Positions 17,239 to 26,473 are shown, counted from the first letter of the stretch. The stretch is DNA of 64,000 nt from JAVXCQ01 sp036659415 (GCA_036659415.1 JAVXCQ010000007.1:10361-74360), one strand, 5' to 3'. Notes: a model not told the origin generated them from the letters alone. Numbers and translations: made by a program.

Positions 17239-19863
17239 ATGAAAAAAATGACAGGAAATGAAATTCGTGCAAAATTTCTGAGCTTTTTTGCGGAAAAAGG
17301 GCATTTGATTTTACCAAGTGCACCTCTAATTCCTCACGATGATCCGACACTTTTACTAATTGGAGCAGGGATGGCTCCGTTTAAACCATTTTTTACCGGC
17401 AAGATGAAACCGCCAAGTCCTAGAATTACGACTTGTCAAAAATGTGTACGTACAGGTGACATTGATAATGTTGGGAGGACTGCGCGCCATCATACTTTTT
17501 TTGAAATGTTGGGTAATTTCTCTTTTGGCGATTATTTTAAAAAAGAAGTTATTCCTTGGAGCTGGGAATTTTTAACGCAAGAGTTGGAAATTCCGGCGGA
17601 TAAGTTGTGGATTACTATTCATACCGAAGATGATGAAGCTTTTGATATTTGGCATAATGTGGTGGGCTTACCGGCAGAACGGATCGTGCGTCTTGAGGAA
17701 AATTTTTGGGAGATTGGCTCCGGGCCCTGCGGTCCTTGTTCAGAAATCCATGTGGACCTAGGTGAAGAGCGCGGCTGTGGTAAGGAAACTTGCGCGGTAG
17801 GTTGCGACTGTGATCGCTTTTTGGAAATATGGAACCTTGTTTTTACACAATACAATCAAAACGATGATGGCACGTATTCGCCTTTAGCAAATAAAAATAT
17901 TGATACCGGTGCTGGCTTAGAACGGTTAGCATCAGTTTTGCAAGAAAAACCTTCCAATTTTGAAACGGATTTAATTTTCCCAATTATCGAGTATGCCGCC
18001 GGCATTGCTAAAGTACAATACGGCGTTGTCAATAAAACAGATGTTTCCCTCAAGGTTATTGCAGATCATGCCCGGAGCATGACGGTAATGATTAGTGATG
18101 GCGTCCTCCCTGCCAACGATGGGCGAGGCTATGTTTTGCGGAGAATTTTGCGCCGCGCTGTGCGTCATGGACGTTTAATCGGCATAGATAAAATGTTTTT
18201 AGCAGGAGCTGTGGACGTAGTCATCAAGCTTTTTGGTGAGCAATATTCGGAACTAGCTGAAAAACGTGAATATATTCAAAAAGTTATCGAAATGGAAGAA
18301 ACACGTTTTATGCAAACCTTGCAACAAGGAACAGAAATTCTCAATGAAGAGATTGCAACGTTGACGCTAAAGGGACAAACCGTGCTCAGTGGAGCAACGG
18401 CGTTTAAACTGTATGATACTTTTGGTTTCCCTTGGGAATTGACAGCAGAAATTCTTGAAGAAAATAATCTTCAAATGGATAAAGCTGGCTTTGATGTAGC
18501 CATGCAGGAACAAAGAGAACGTGCTCGCAATGCACGTAATGATAAAGAGGGTAGACCTGTAATCTACAATACAACTGGGATTGAGAGCGACAAGTTAGTT
18601 GTCAACGAAACGGCTACTAGTGGGAAAGTCTGTTTATTGTACCCACAGCAGGAGCCTCAACCGATATCGCTGGCAGAAGATGGTAAGCAGGTTGCGATTG
18701 TCCTAGATGTTACTGCTTTTCATGCCGAGGGGGGCGGTCAATTAGGCGATAATGGCTATTTAATAGCTGAGTCTGGTACGGTGGAAGTGGAAACAACTAA
18801 AAAGCTTCCTGATGGTGCGACCATTCATCTAGGCAGAGTTACTGAGGGAACTTTAGCGGTAGGTGATAAAGTACAATTTAAAGTAAATAGCAATCGTAAA
18901 AATGATATTGCACGAAACCATACAGCAACTCATTTACTGCAAGCAGCTTTAAAAGCAGTTTTGGGTGACCATGTTAATCAGGCTGGTAGTTATGTGGGAC
19001 CAGATCGCTTACGTTTTGATTTTTCTCATTTTTCCCCGGTAACCGAGGCCGAATTGCAACGGGTTGAAACCATTGTCAATGAACAAATTTTAGTAGCAAC
19101 AGATTTGAAAATTGTCGAAACAGAAATTGAAAAAGCTAAAGCTATGGGAGCCATGGCACTTTTTGGCGAAAAATATGGTAAAATCGTGCGGGTAGTTAGC
19201 GTTCCTGGCTTTAGTATGGAATTTTGTGGTGGCGTGCACGTGACCAATACTGCACAACTGGGAATGTTTAAAATATTGTCAGAAGCTAGTACCGGGGCCG
19301 GTGTGCGCCGAATAGAAGCGGTGACAGGGCACGGAGCTGTGGCCTACGTACATGAAACAGAAGCGCTGGTCAAAGAGGTGGCAGGAGTGCTTAAATGTCG
19401 TCCTCAAGATATTATTGCTCGTTTGGGGGCTGTGCAAGCGGAAACGAAAGTAGCGGAGCAAAAAGCGACTGAATTAGCTAATCAAATAGCCTCGGCACAG
19501 GTTGCTGATGTTACTGACCAAACTAAAACCATTGCAGGGATCAAGGCATTGGTACAGATTGTAACGGCTGAAAATGTTGATGCGTTACGTTCGTTGGGGG
19601 ATAAAATGCGAGATAAAGTCGATGGGGTTGTAGTATTGGCAGCAGTGCTACCTGACGCGAAGGTGAGCATTCTCACGATGGCGACTAAAGAAGCGGTGGC
19701 AGCTGGTATCCATGCCGGCAATATAGTGAAAGAAATAGCGAAGCTAACTGGCGGCGGCGGTGGCGGTAGAGCCGATATGGCACAAGCCGGTGGTAAAGAT
19801 GCTAGCAAACTGGAAGCAGCCATGCAATTGGCTTGGGAGCTCATTGCCAATCAATTGAAATAA
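17239..19863 (+). CDS. alaS: Alanine--tRNA ligase
   Basis: Alanyl-tRNA synthetase, 874 residues. The class II core is at the N-terminus (FFxxKGH start, RHHTFFEMLGNFSFGDYF), followed by the tRNA-recognition domain, the editing domain with HTATH (near residue 560) and the zinc-site CGGVH, and a C-terminal oligomerisation region that includes a GGGGGGRADMAQAGG segment typical of the family. ATG 17239 has GGGG twelve bases upstream; ATG 17248 (MTGNEIR) is a possible alternative start. It is driven by its own consensus promoter and closed by a terminator. Confidence 0.97.
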   Translation: MKKMTGNEIRAKFLSFFAEKGHLILPSAPLIPHDDPTLLLIGAGMAPFKPFFTGKMKPPSPRITTCQKCVRTGDIDNVGRTARHHTFFEMLGNFSFGDYFKKEVIPWSWEFLTQELEIPADKLWITIHTEDDEAFDIWHNVVGLPAERIVRLEENFWEIGSGPCGPCSEIHVDLGEERGCGKETCAVGCDCDRFLEIWNLVFTQYNQNDDGTYSPLANKNIDTGAGLERLASVLQEKPSNFETDLIFPIIEYAAGIAKVQYGVVNKTDVSLKVIADHARSMTVMISDGVLPANDGRGYVLRRILRRAVRHGRLIGIDKMFLAGAVDVVIKLFGEQYSELAEKREYIQKVIEMEETRFMQTLQQGTEILNEEIATLTLKGQTVLSGATAFKLYDTFGFPWELTAEILEENNLQMDKAGFDVAMQEQRERARNARNDKEGRPVIYNTTGIESDKLVVNETATSGKVCLLYPQQEPQPISLAEDGKQVAIVLDVTAFHAEGGGQLGDNGYLIAESGTVEVETTKKLPDGATIHLGRVTEGTLAVGDKVQFKVNSNRKNDIARNHTATHLLQAALKAVLGDHVNQAGSYVGPDRLRFDFSHFSPVTEAELQRVETIVNEQILVATDLKIVETEIEKAKAMGAMALFGEKYGKIVRVVSVPGFSMEFCGGVHVTNTAQLGMFKILSEASTGAGVRRIEAVTGHGAVAYVHETEALVKEVAGVLKCRPQDIIARLGAVQAETKVAEQKATELANQIASAQVADVTDQTKTIAGIKALVQIVTAENVDALRSLGDKMRDKVDGVVVLAAVLPDAKVSILTMATKEAVAAGIHAGNIVKEIAKLTGGGGGGRADMAQAGGKDASKLEAAMQLAWELIANQLK

Positions 19864-19866
19864 TTT

Positions 19867-19902
19867 TTAAGGAAGGAAGTTAAGCTTCCTTCCTTATTTT
19901 TT
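19867..19902 (+). terminator. Intrinsic terminator after alaS
   Basis: Perfect 11-bp stem AAGGAAGGAAG / CTTCCTTCCTT, loop TTAAG, followed by an A and six T. Begins within ten bases of the alaS stop. Confidence 0.92.
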
Positions 19903-19946
19903 GTAGTTGTTTGTGATAGAATAGAGATACTAAAGGAGTGATGATT

Positions 19947-20207
19947 ATGAGTGAAGTATCACAAGAAACTATGATGTTTAAACGTAATTTTGACAATAAA
20001 GACGTAGCAAAAACCATTGCAGAGGTGGCTTTAGCATTAGAAGAAAAGGGCTACAGCTCCGTTGACCAACTGGCAGGGTATCTTTTGTCTGGCGACCCTA
20101 CCTATATTACTAGTCATGGTGATGCTAGAACTAAATTACGCAGATTTGAGCGTTATGAATTAATTGAAGAGTTAGTTGCCAAATATTTAAAAGATCTGAA
20201 AAAATGA
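19947..20207 (+). CDS. ireB: IreB family regulatory phosphoprotein
   Basis: IreB (UPF0297, YrzL), 86 residues, a small cytoplasmic protein. In Enterococcus it is phosphorylated by the PASTA kinase IreK on N-terminal threonines and tunes cell-wall stress and cephalosporin resistance. Family motifs MMFKRNFDNK and YITSHGDARTKLRRFER are clear, and a threonine (T8) sits just before MMF. ATG 19947 is chosen because GGAG lies eight bases upstream; a GTG and an ATG slightly upstream overlap that site. It opens the conserved ireB-ruvX-DUF1292-mltG cluster. Confidence 0.93.
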   Translation: MSEVSQETMMFKRNFDNKDVAKTIAEVALALEEKGYSSVDQLAGYLLSGDPTYITSHGDARTKLRRFERYELIEELVAKYLKDLKK

Positions 20208-20218
20208 GGAAGTATTAA

Positions 20219-20650
20219 ATGAGAAGTATGGCTCTTGATCTTGGAACTAAAACCATTGGTATAGCTATAAGTGATACGATGGAAATGATAGCTCGCGGTG
20301 TAGAAACCATTAGGCGCAGGACGCTAGTCAAGGATTTTCAGCGTTTGAGTGAGTTAATTAAAGAAAATGAGATTACTACAATCGTTGTGGGCTACCCAAA
20401 GAATATGAATGGTTCCATTGGTGAGAAAGCTTTGTCGTGTGCCAGTTTTGCTGAACTTGTCAAAGCCGATTTTCCTGCGGTGGAGGTAGTGCTCTGGGAT
20501 GAAAGATTGTCTACAGTAGCTGCGGAGAGAGTGCTGATAGATGCGGATTTACGGCGGGAGAAACGACGTAAAGTCATTGACATGATGGCAGCGGTGGTTA
20601 TTCTCCAAAATTATTTGGATAGTAAAAAGCACAGTGCCTTAAAGTTATGA
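20219..20650 (+). CDS. ruvX: Holliday junction resolvase-like RuvX/YqgF
   Basis: YqgF/RuvX, 143 residues, an RNase H-fold nuclease. It is listed as a putative Holliday junction resolvase and is also implicated in 16S rRNA 5'-end maturation. Catalytic acidic residues are in ALDLGTKTIGIAISD (D7), WDERLST and the C-terminal DMMAAVVILQ. GAGGA lies eight bases before ATG 20219. It stands eleven bases after ireB, the standard pairing. The next gene in most Firmicutes would be the DUF1292 gene; here an AsmA-like gene intervenes. Confidence 0.93.
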   Translation: MRSMALDLGTKTIGIAISDTMEMIARGVETIRRRTLVKDFQRLSELIKENEITTIVVGYPKNMNGSIGEKALSCASFAELVKADFPAVEVVLWDERLSTVAAERVLIDADLRREKRRKVIDMMAAVVILQNYLDSKKHSALKL

Positions 20651-20679
20651 TCATAATTACAGGATAAGGGGAGTGAAAA

Positions 20680-22314
20680 ATGCAAAAACGACATATGATT
20701 ATCGCGGGGGGCTTAGCCGGAATTTTGGTTTTAGGCGGTATTGGTGTGCAGTATGCAGGGAGTAAAGCAGTGGAAATAGTCCACAAGATGGCGGAACAGC
20801 AAACTGTTCTGAAGGGGAAACTAGTTTTTAGCGATGTGCAAGCTAATTTTTCAGGAGATGTTGTTTTTGAAAATTTAGTCTGGACGGATCCTGCCGGTGT
20901 GAAAGTGGCCAGTGTTCCTAAGCTAAATATTTCCGTCAATCTTTCTGATGCTTTTAAAGGTAATTTTGGCACCGGATCTATTAAAGATGTTATTATTGAG
21001 CGACCTGAATTTAGTGTTGCTTACAGTGATAAAAACGGTCTTAATATTATTAATCTCATTAATTTTTCTGATGAAAAAGATGATACTCCGACAGCTTTTC
21101 GCGGAATTATTGAAATCAAGGATGCCTTGGTTAATTTAGCCATGAATGGACAAAAGATCAATTTTAGCAAGGTGCAAATGCAGGCAAACTTGCAACAATT
21201 CCCAACGATGAAATTTAATTTACAGGGTAAAGACGGAGAAGCGGATCTTATTGGCAATATTGTTAAAACTGGTGAGGATGTAACTTTTCAAGCTGAAGTG
21301 AAAAAATTTCAAATCCCGGAGCTCATGAAGCTTTTGCCTTCGTTTGGAGAACTGAATATTGCTAAAGGCGTTATTCAATCTTCTAAACTAGTGGCAGCTT
21401 ATCAAGGTAAGTGGACGGTTACTTTGGATGGTAACCTTACGGGTGTTGACGGTAACGCATTGGGTTATAATTTTACCAATGGTTCCGGTAAGTTCCAGAT
21501 CGACAATCAAGCAGCTACGTTTAGTGACGTTAAAACTAATTTAGAAGCACAGCCTATTACATTACAAGGCAAAATTAATTTTCACAAGGAAAGTATGCCA
21601 ACTTATGACTTGGATTTGGCAACACCTGCTTTTCGTATTGACGCTATTAGTCCCGGTCTTGGTATTGCGGAAGCAATAGCGGCGACAGGGAAAGTAACGG
21701 GAACGATTGATAATCCTTTGATTAAAGGCGCATTTTCCATGGCTAAATTAGAGCTGGCACCGTTATATATGAGCGATATTCAAGGGCAATACACTTATCA
21801 AGGTGGGTTAGTACAAGTGCATGATTCCAGCGCTAATGTTTATGCTGGTACTATTGGGGTTAATGGTACGGTTAATGCAGCCAACAAGGCTTTTAATCTC
21901 AACATCGTTGGTTCGGGCCTTGATAGTACGGCGGTAACGGAAACACAAATTCACGGAGCATTGGGGTTTGACCTTGACACGCAGGGTACCGGTGACGTTG
22001 ATTCAGCCACTGCTACCGGTTCTTTCAATATTAGCGATGGCGATTTTGCCGGTATTCCTTTTAACGGCATCGCCGGTAATATTAATCGTGCTAATGGCAT
22101 CATGTCCTTTAGTAATATTAAAGTAGCTACTGATGCGGGCACCTTTGGTACTAATGCCACTGTTACTAGCACAGGTAAAGTTAAATTTGGTAAATTAGAT
22201 GGTGCTTTCACCTATAGCACAAAAGAAGAAATTAAGGAAGAAATCAGAGAAAACGTTAAAACTAAAGTTGATGATGCAGTCAAAAAAGGTTTGGGCAAGT
22301 TTTTTGGCAAATAG
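20680..22314 (+). CDS. AsmA/TamB-like (DUF748-type) envelope protein
   Basis: A 544-residue protein with one N-terminal membrane anchor (about residues 6-25) and a long beta-rich outer portion. Repeating patterns such as FSGDVVFENL, GTIDNPLIKGAFS, GSFNISDGDFAGIPF and GIMSFSNIKVATDAGTF are typical of AsmA/TamB/YhdP-type repeats, which form grooves moving phospholipids between the inner and outer membranes. A basic amphipathic tail (residues 510-544) ends it. Function by family only; such proteins mark diderm cells. It lies inside the ireB-ruvX-mltG cluster, 29 bases after ruvX, with AAGGGGAGTG before ATG 20680. Confidence 0.8.
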   Translation: MQKRHMIIAGGLAGILVLGGIGVQYAGSKAVEIVHKMAEQQTVLKGKLVFSDVQANFSGDVVFENLVWTDPAGVKVASVPKLNISVNLSDAFKGNFGTGSIKDVIIERPEFSVAYSDKNGLNIINLINFSDEKDDTPTAFRGIIEIKDALVNLAMNGQKINFSKVQMQANLQQFPTMKFNLQGKDGEADLIGNIVKTGEDVTFQAEVKKFQIPELMKLLPSFGELNIAKGVIQSSKLVAAYQGKWTVTLDGNLTGVDGNALGYNFTNGSGKFQIDNQAATFSDVKTNLEAQPITLQGKINFHKESMPTYDLDLATPAFRIDAISPGLGIAEAIAATGKVTGTIDNPLIKGAFSMAKLELAPLYMSDIQGQYTYQGGLVQVHDSSANVYAGTIGVNGTVNAANKAFNLNIVGSGLDSTAVTETQIHGALGFDLDTQGTGDVDSATATGSFNISDGDFAGIPFNGIAGNINRANGIMSFSNIKVATDAGTFGTNATVTSTGKVKFGKLDGAFTYSTKEEIKEEIRENVKTKVDDAVKKGLGKFFGK

Positions 22315-22319
22315 TTTAA

Positions 22320-22348
22320 TTGACAGTAGGTTACATCTATTATAGAAT
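22320..22348 (+). promoter_or_regulatory. Promoter ahead of the DUF1292 gene
   Basis: TTGACA (22320-22325), 17-base spacer, TAGAAT (22343-22348). It lies just past the AsmA-like stop and would transcribe the DUF1292 gene alone, since a terminator follows that gene. Confidence 0.75.
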
Positions 22349-22384
22349 TATTAAGAATAAAAATTAGAATAAGAGGTGTGTCCA

Positions 22385-22729
22385 ATGGATGATAAAGAAT
22401 TAGAAATGGTGGAAGACGAAGAACAAATAGTGGTAATGAATGATGAAGAGGGTAATGAATATTTTTACCGCGAGGAAATGATTATCCCTCTAGGTGATAA
22501 AAAATTCTCCCTACTAATTCCTGTGGATGCTTGCGATTGCGGCTGTGAAGATGAAGAATGTACTTGTGAAGAACATGAACATGAGCAAGACGATGATGAA
22601 CCTGATATGTTCATCGCCCGCATTGATTTTGATGAAGAAGGCGAAGCTATTTACCTTGACCCGACTGAAGAAGAATTTGAAGCAGTTAAAAAAGCTTATG
22701 AAACAATGTTAGCTGCTCAAGAAGAGTAA
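22385..22729 (+). CDS. DUF1292 (YrzB/UPF0473) family protein
   Basis: Small, very acidic cytoplasmic protein of 114 residues in the DUF1292/UPF0473 family, whose function is unknown. The core VVMNDEEGNEYFYREE and the C-terminal AYLDP-like stretch fit the family. A cysteine- and histidine-rich run (CDCGCEDEECTCEEHEHE, about residues 51-68) is distinctive and could bind metal. ATG 22385 follows AGAGGTG by six bases; a GTG three codons upstream overlaps that site. It has its own promoter and its own terminator, so it is a one-gene unit inside the cluster. Confidence 0.85.
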   Translation: MDDKELEMVEDEEQIVVMNDEEGNEYFYREEMIIPLGDKKFSLLIPVDACDCGCEDEECTCEEHEHEQDDDEPDMFIARIDFDEEGEAIYLDPTEEEFEAVKKAYETMLAAQEE

Positions 22730-22735
22730 TTTATT

Positions 22736-22768
22736 AATGCTGGGTAGGATAACTACCCAGCATTTTTA
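22736..22768 (+). terminator. Intrinsic terminator after the DUF1292 gene
   Basis: Perfect 12-bp stem AATGCTGGGTAG / CTACCCAGCATT, loop GATAA, followed by a short T run (22763-22767). Confidence 0.88.
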
Positions 22769-22812
22769 ACGTTTCAATATTGATAGGTAAGAGTGGGAGA
22801 AGGAAACTAAGC

Positions 22813-23826
22813 ATGATGGCAAAAAAAACACTTCCTTTTATAGCCGGCTTTATTTTGGCTTTGGCGGTTGGTATTTATTGGTATAATAATTATTCAAATA
22901 GTAATACAGCTTTAGCCACAGGTCAAAAGGTCTTAGTCAAGGTGACGCAGGGCATGACGACTGCGGATATTGCTACGTTGTTGCATAAGAATAAATTAGT
23001 GAACACACCGGAATCTTTTAGAATGGAAGCGAAGTTTCGCGGGTTAGAACGTTCTTTACAGGCCGGTGAATATGAACTGGTAACGGGTATGTCCAATCGT
23101 GAAATTGTCGAGGTTCTCTCTAAAGGGCAGGTAAGGTATGAAACTTTTACTGTTCCGGAAGGTTACACGATTGTTCAAATTGCTAAGAAGCTAGAAAAAG
23201 AGGGCTTGGGTTCGGCCGAAGCTTTTAAAGCTGCTGCCCAAAATTATACGCCCTATCCTTACATGGAAACTACTAATCCCGACGTGATTTATAAAGCAGA
23301 AGGGTTTGTGTATCCCTCTACTTATTATTTATCTCCAGGGAGTAATGAAAAAGATATTTTGTTTACCATGGTGCAAGAATTTAATTCTAAATTAACAGTA
23401 GCAATCAGAGAACAGGCTAAGGCTGAAAATATGAGTATTAGAGATTTGATTAATATGGCGGCCTTAGTAGAAAAAGAGGCGGTGTTTCCTGAGGAAAGAC
23501 CATTAATAGCCGGTGTTTTTCTGAAACGGTTACGCATTTATATGCCTATTCAATCTGATACTACTATTCAATATATTTTGGGTGAACAAAAAGAAGAAAT
23601 CAGTATTGCAGATACGAAGCTAGCATCACCTTATAATACTTATCAACATCCGGGATTGCCGCCGGGACCGATTGCCAGTCCTAGCATGGCCAGTATTACG
23701 GCTGTTCTTAATCCTGAACCTACAGAGTGTTTGTATTTTGTGGCAGATCTGCAAGGACATCACCATTTTACAAAGACCTATAAAGAACATTTGGCAAAAA
23801 TAGACGAAATTCATGGAATACAATAA
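22813..23826 (+). CDS. mltG: Endolytic murein transglycosylase MltG
   Basis: MltG/YceG, about 337 residues, a membrane-anchored lytic transglycosylase that cuts nascent peptidoglycan strands and sets their length. There is one membrane helix (about residues 7-25), a LysM-like region with VPEGYTIVQIAKKL, and the YceG catalytic part with the active glutamate in LVEKEA followed by ERPLIAGVFLKRL and QSDTTIQYILG. AGAAGGA lies nine bases before ATG 22813, and ATG 22816 is adjacent; the frame extends upstream without another ribosome site. Canonical neighbour of ruvX and the DUF1292 gene. Confidence 0.93.
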   Translation: MMAKKTLPFIAGFILALAVGIYWYNNYSNSNTALATGQKVLVKVTQGMTTADIATLLHKNKLVNTPESFRMEAKFRGLERSLQAGEYELVTGMSNREIVEVLSKGQVRYETFTVPEGYTIVQIAKKLEKEGLGSAEAFKAAAQNYTPYPYMETTNPDVIYKAEGFVYPSTYYLSPGSNEKDILFTMVQEFNSKLTVAIREQAKAENMSIRDLINMAALVEKEAVFPEERPLIAGVFLKRLRIYMPIQSDTTIQYILGEQKEEISIADTKLASPYNTYQHPGLPPGPIASPSMASITAVLNPEPTECLYFVADLQGHHHFTKTYKEHLAKIDEIHGIQ

Positions 23827-23848
23827 TAAATGAAGCAGGTGGCTGGTT

Positions 23849-25084
23849 GTGAAAGCAATTATTAGAAAAAAACCGGAACTTTTGGCACCGGCTGGCAATA
23901 TGGAAAAACTAAAAATGGCCTTGCTATTTGGCGCAGATGCCGTTTATCTGGGCGGTAAGTTATTTGGCTTGCGGGCTTATGCTAATAATTTTGACTTGGA
24001 AGAAATCGCAGAAGCTGTGAGCTTTGCCCATAATTTAAACAGAAAAGTTTATGTCACGGTGAATATTTTTGCTCATAACGAGGATTTAGAACCCTTGCCA
24101 GAGTACCTGCAGAGTTTAGCAGCTGCCGGCGTGGACGCACTGCTTATTTCTGACTTAGGAGTGTGGAGTATTGCTAAAGCTACAGTTCCTGCCATGGAGC
24201 TTCACGTTAGCACACAGGCTAATACTTGCAACTGGGCGGCTGTTCAAGCGTGGCAACAGTTAGGAGCTTCTCGCGTGGTTTTAGCCAGAGAACTGTCTAT
24301 CGCAGAAATAGCAGAAATCAATGCTAAATGTGATGTGGAATTAGAAGCTTTTGTTCATGGCGCCATGTGCATTTCTTATTCCGGGCGCTGTTTACTCAGC
24401 AGCTACCTTACAGGACGGGACGGTAACCGTGGCGCGTGTGCACAGGCTTGCCGCTGGGAGTATCAGTTGACAGAAAAAAATCGTCCAGGCGAGGCTTTTG
24501 ACATTGAAGAAGATGAGCGCGGTACTTATGTGATGAATTCCAAGGATCTGTGTTTAATGGCCTATTTACCTGAGCTACTAGAAGCGGGTATTGACAGTCT
24601 TAAAATCGAAGGCAGAATGAAGAGCGTGCATTATGTAGCAACGGTTGTAAGTGCTTATCGTAAGGCTATTGACGCTTGGTATGCGTCGCCTAATAACTTT
24701 GTGATACAAAAAGACTGGCTAAAAGAATTGGAAAAAGTTTCTCACCGGCCATATACCTTGGGCTTTGCTCTTGCAAAGCCCGACCAGAATAGTCAGGTGT
24801 ATACTACGTCCAGTTATGAACAAACTCATGATTTTGTTGGGGTGGTGCTGGACTATGACCAGAAAACTAAGCGGGCTCTTATTGAGCAACGCAATAATAT
24901 TGCCGCAGGGGAAATGGTAGAAGTATTGGAACCTACAGGCGAGATTTTTGAGGTACTGCTCAGTGATATGCGTGATAGTACAGGGGCAAGTATTCCGGTG
25001 GCTAAACATGCACAAATGACGTTTAGCATTAGTTCTAAGCGGTTATTAGTGGCGAATTCTCTCTTGCGGAGAGCATGCGTATGA
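23849..25084 (+). CDS. U32 peptidase-family protein (TrhP/YrrN-O-like)
   Basis: Peptidase U32 family protein, 411 residues. It opens with the family start KPELLAPAGNMEKL and carries the U32 signature HGAMCISYSGRCLLSS (cysteines near 174 and 181) with further cysteines in GACAQACRW, consistent with an iron-sulfur site. In Bacillus the homologues at this position (YrrN, YrrO) make 5-hydroxyuridine at tRNA position 34 from prephenate; a similar role here is an inference. Older collagenase annotations are unreliable. GTG 23849 follows AGGTGG. The last four bases overlap the next gene. Confidence 0.87.
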   Translation: MKAIIRKKPELLAPAGNMEKLKMALLFGADAVYLGGKLFGLRAYANNFDLEEIAEAVSFAHNLNRKVYVTVNIFAHNEDLEPLPEYLQSLAAAGVDALLISDLGVWSIAKATVPAMELHVSTQANTCNWAAVQAWQQLGASRVVLARELSIAEIAEINAKCDVELEAFVHGAMCISYSGRCLLSSYLTGRDGNRGACAQACRWEYQLTEKNRPGEAFDIEEDERGTYVMNSKDLCLMAYLPELLEAGIDSLKIEGRMKSVHYVATVVSAYRKAIDAWYASPNNFVIQKDWLKELEKVSHRPYTLGFALAKPDQNSQVYTTSSYEQTHDFVGVVLDYDQKTKRALIEQRNNIAAGEMVEVLEPTGEIFEVLLSDMRDSTGASIPVAKHAQMTFSISSKRLLVANSLLRRACV

Positions 25085-25347
25085 CCGTAGGCAAGAGCAT
25101 TATTTACGTCAAAATTCTTAAAGAGCAAATAACTGCAATTACAAGAATTATGGAAGGGTACGAGCATTTAGCCTTGGTGAGTACTATTGACGGTGCTGCT
25201 GGGATTGTTATGCTCCGTGGAACGCCTGATACTTATCCTGAACTGCTGGAAATTTTAGGAAATATGCCATTTCCAGTAGAAATCATCGAAAGTTTTGAGT
25301 ACGGAGAATGGTCAAAGGGAAAAAAATATGGTAAAATACTTGAGTAA
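25081..25347 (+). CDS. DUF4911 family small protein
   Basis: A protein of 88 residues matching the DUF4911 pattern, a small domain of unknown function found in Firmicutes, often beside U32 genes. It alternates hydrophobic strands and helices (IYVKILKEQI, GIVMLRGTPD, VEIIESFEYGEW), suggesting a ferredoxin-like or ACT-like fold; that is a guess from the pattern. ATG 25081 is chosen because GGAGAG ends seven bases upstream and the start forms an ATGA overlap with the U32 stop; ATG 25075 is too close to the ribosome site. Translation is coupled to the U32 gene. Confidence 0.7.
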   Translation: MTVGKSIIYVKILKEQITAITRIMEGYEHLALVSTIDGAAGIVMLRGTPDTYPELLEILGNMPFPVEIIESFEYGEWSKGKKYGKILE

Positions 25348-25388
25348 TTGTATATTGTAAGATAATCATACACTGAGGAAGTGTTGGC

Positions 25389-26450
25389 ATGACGAGAATT
25401 GACCGCTTGCGAACCTTACTTCACCACAAAAGCCTAGAGGGTTGTTTTATTAAGGGTCTAGCCTCAATTCGTTATTTGACAGGCTTTAGTGGGGAAGATA
25501 GTTTGCTTTTTATTGACCACAAACATTGCCAGTTGATTACGGACGCTCGTTATACAGTACAGGCGACGACAGAAACAGCTAGTACTGATTGTCAAATTAT
25601 AGAACAACAAGATGGGTTGTGGAAAGCTGCTAGCGAACTAGAGCTTCCCAAACAGCAACTTGGTTTTGACGGAGGGTATTTTACCTATGATGAATTTGCC
25701 CAACTGTCAGCAGTTGTTACGAATAGACAATGGCAATCATTGTCCCTTGCTCAATTAAGACGGGTGAAGGATAAGAAAGAATTGCAGTCACTAACGAGGG
25801 CTGTCAACATTTCTGATCGAGCTTTTGAAGCTTTGTTGCCAGAACTAATTAGTGGCATGACAGAATTAGAAGCTGCCGCTAAGCTGGAATACAAAATGCG
25901 GTTATTTGGTTCTGAAGGGGTGGCTTTTCCAACCATTGTGGCCTCTGGTGAACGTTCAGCTTTGCCACATGGCACTGCGACGCAAAAGCCTCTTACTAAT
26001 GGAGATTTTGTAACTTTCGACTTTGGTGCGGTGTACGAGGGTTATCATTCTGATATAACCAGGACAGTAGTGATGGGTAAAGCAGCAAATTGGCAACACG
26101 ACATCTATCGAACAGTTTTAGCTGCTCAACTTTTGGGTTGTCGGAGCGCTAGGGCGGGGCTTACCGGTAAGCAGTTAGATACTATCGTACGCGATTATAT
26201 TAGCCAAGCGGGCTATGGCCAATATTTCGGTCATGGACTAGGACATGGCGTGGGCTTAGAAATTCACGAGGAACCGGTGGTGTCTAAGCGCGGTGAGTCG
26301 GAACTAGAAGCCCAGTCAGTAATTACCATTGAACCAGGAATATACATACCCGGTAAAGGCGGGGTTCGTATAGAAGATACGGTTGTACTTACTAATACTG
26401 GCTGTCAGATTTTGACAGGGGTCAGTAAACAGCTGTTAGAAATTATTTAA
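25389..26450 (+). CDS. M24 family Xaa-Pro aminopeptidase
   Basis: Metallopeptidase of family M24B, 353 residues, releasing N-terminal residues next to proline in the cytoplasm. A creatinase-like N-terminal domain (about residues 1-125) precedes the pita-bread fold. All five metal ligands are visible: D in FDFGAVYEG, D in HSDITRT, H in GHGLGHGVG, E in TIEPGIY and E in GVRIEDTV. TGAGGAAG lies before ATG 25389. As in many Firmicutes it directly precedes efp, 23 bases away. The symbol is left blank because pepP, pepQ and ypdF names are used inconsistently. Confidence 0.93.
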   Translation: MTRIDRLRTLLHHKSLEGCFIKGLASIRYLTGFSGEDSLLFIDHKHCQLITDARYTVQATTETASTDCQIIEQQDGLWKAASELELPKQQLGFDGGYFTYDEFAQLSAVVTNRQWQSLSLAQLRRVKDKKELQSLTRAVNISDRAFEALLPELISGMTELEAAAKLEYKMRLFGSEGVAFPTIVASGERSALPHGTATQKPLTNGDFVTFDFGAVYEGYHSDITRTVVMGKAANWQHDIYRTVLAAQLLGCRSARAGLTGKQLDTIVRDYISQAGYGQYFGHGLGHGVGLEIHEEPVVSKRGESELEAQSVITIEPGIYIPGKGGVRIEDTVVLTNTGCQILTGVSKQLLEII

Positions 26451-26473
26451 TATATAAATACGGGAGGGTTATT

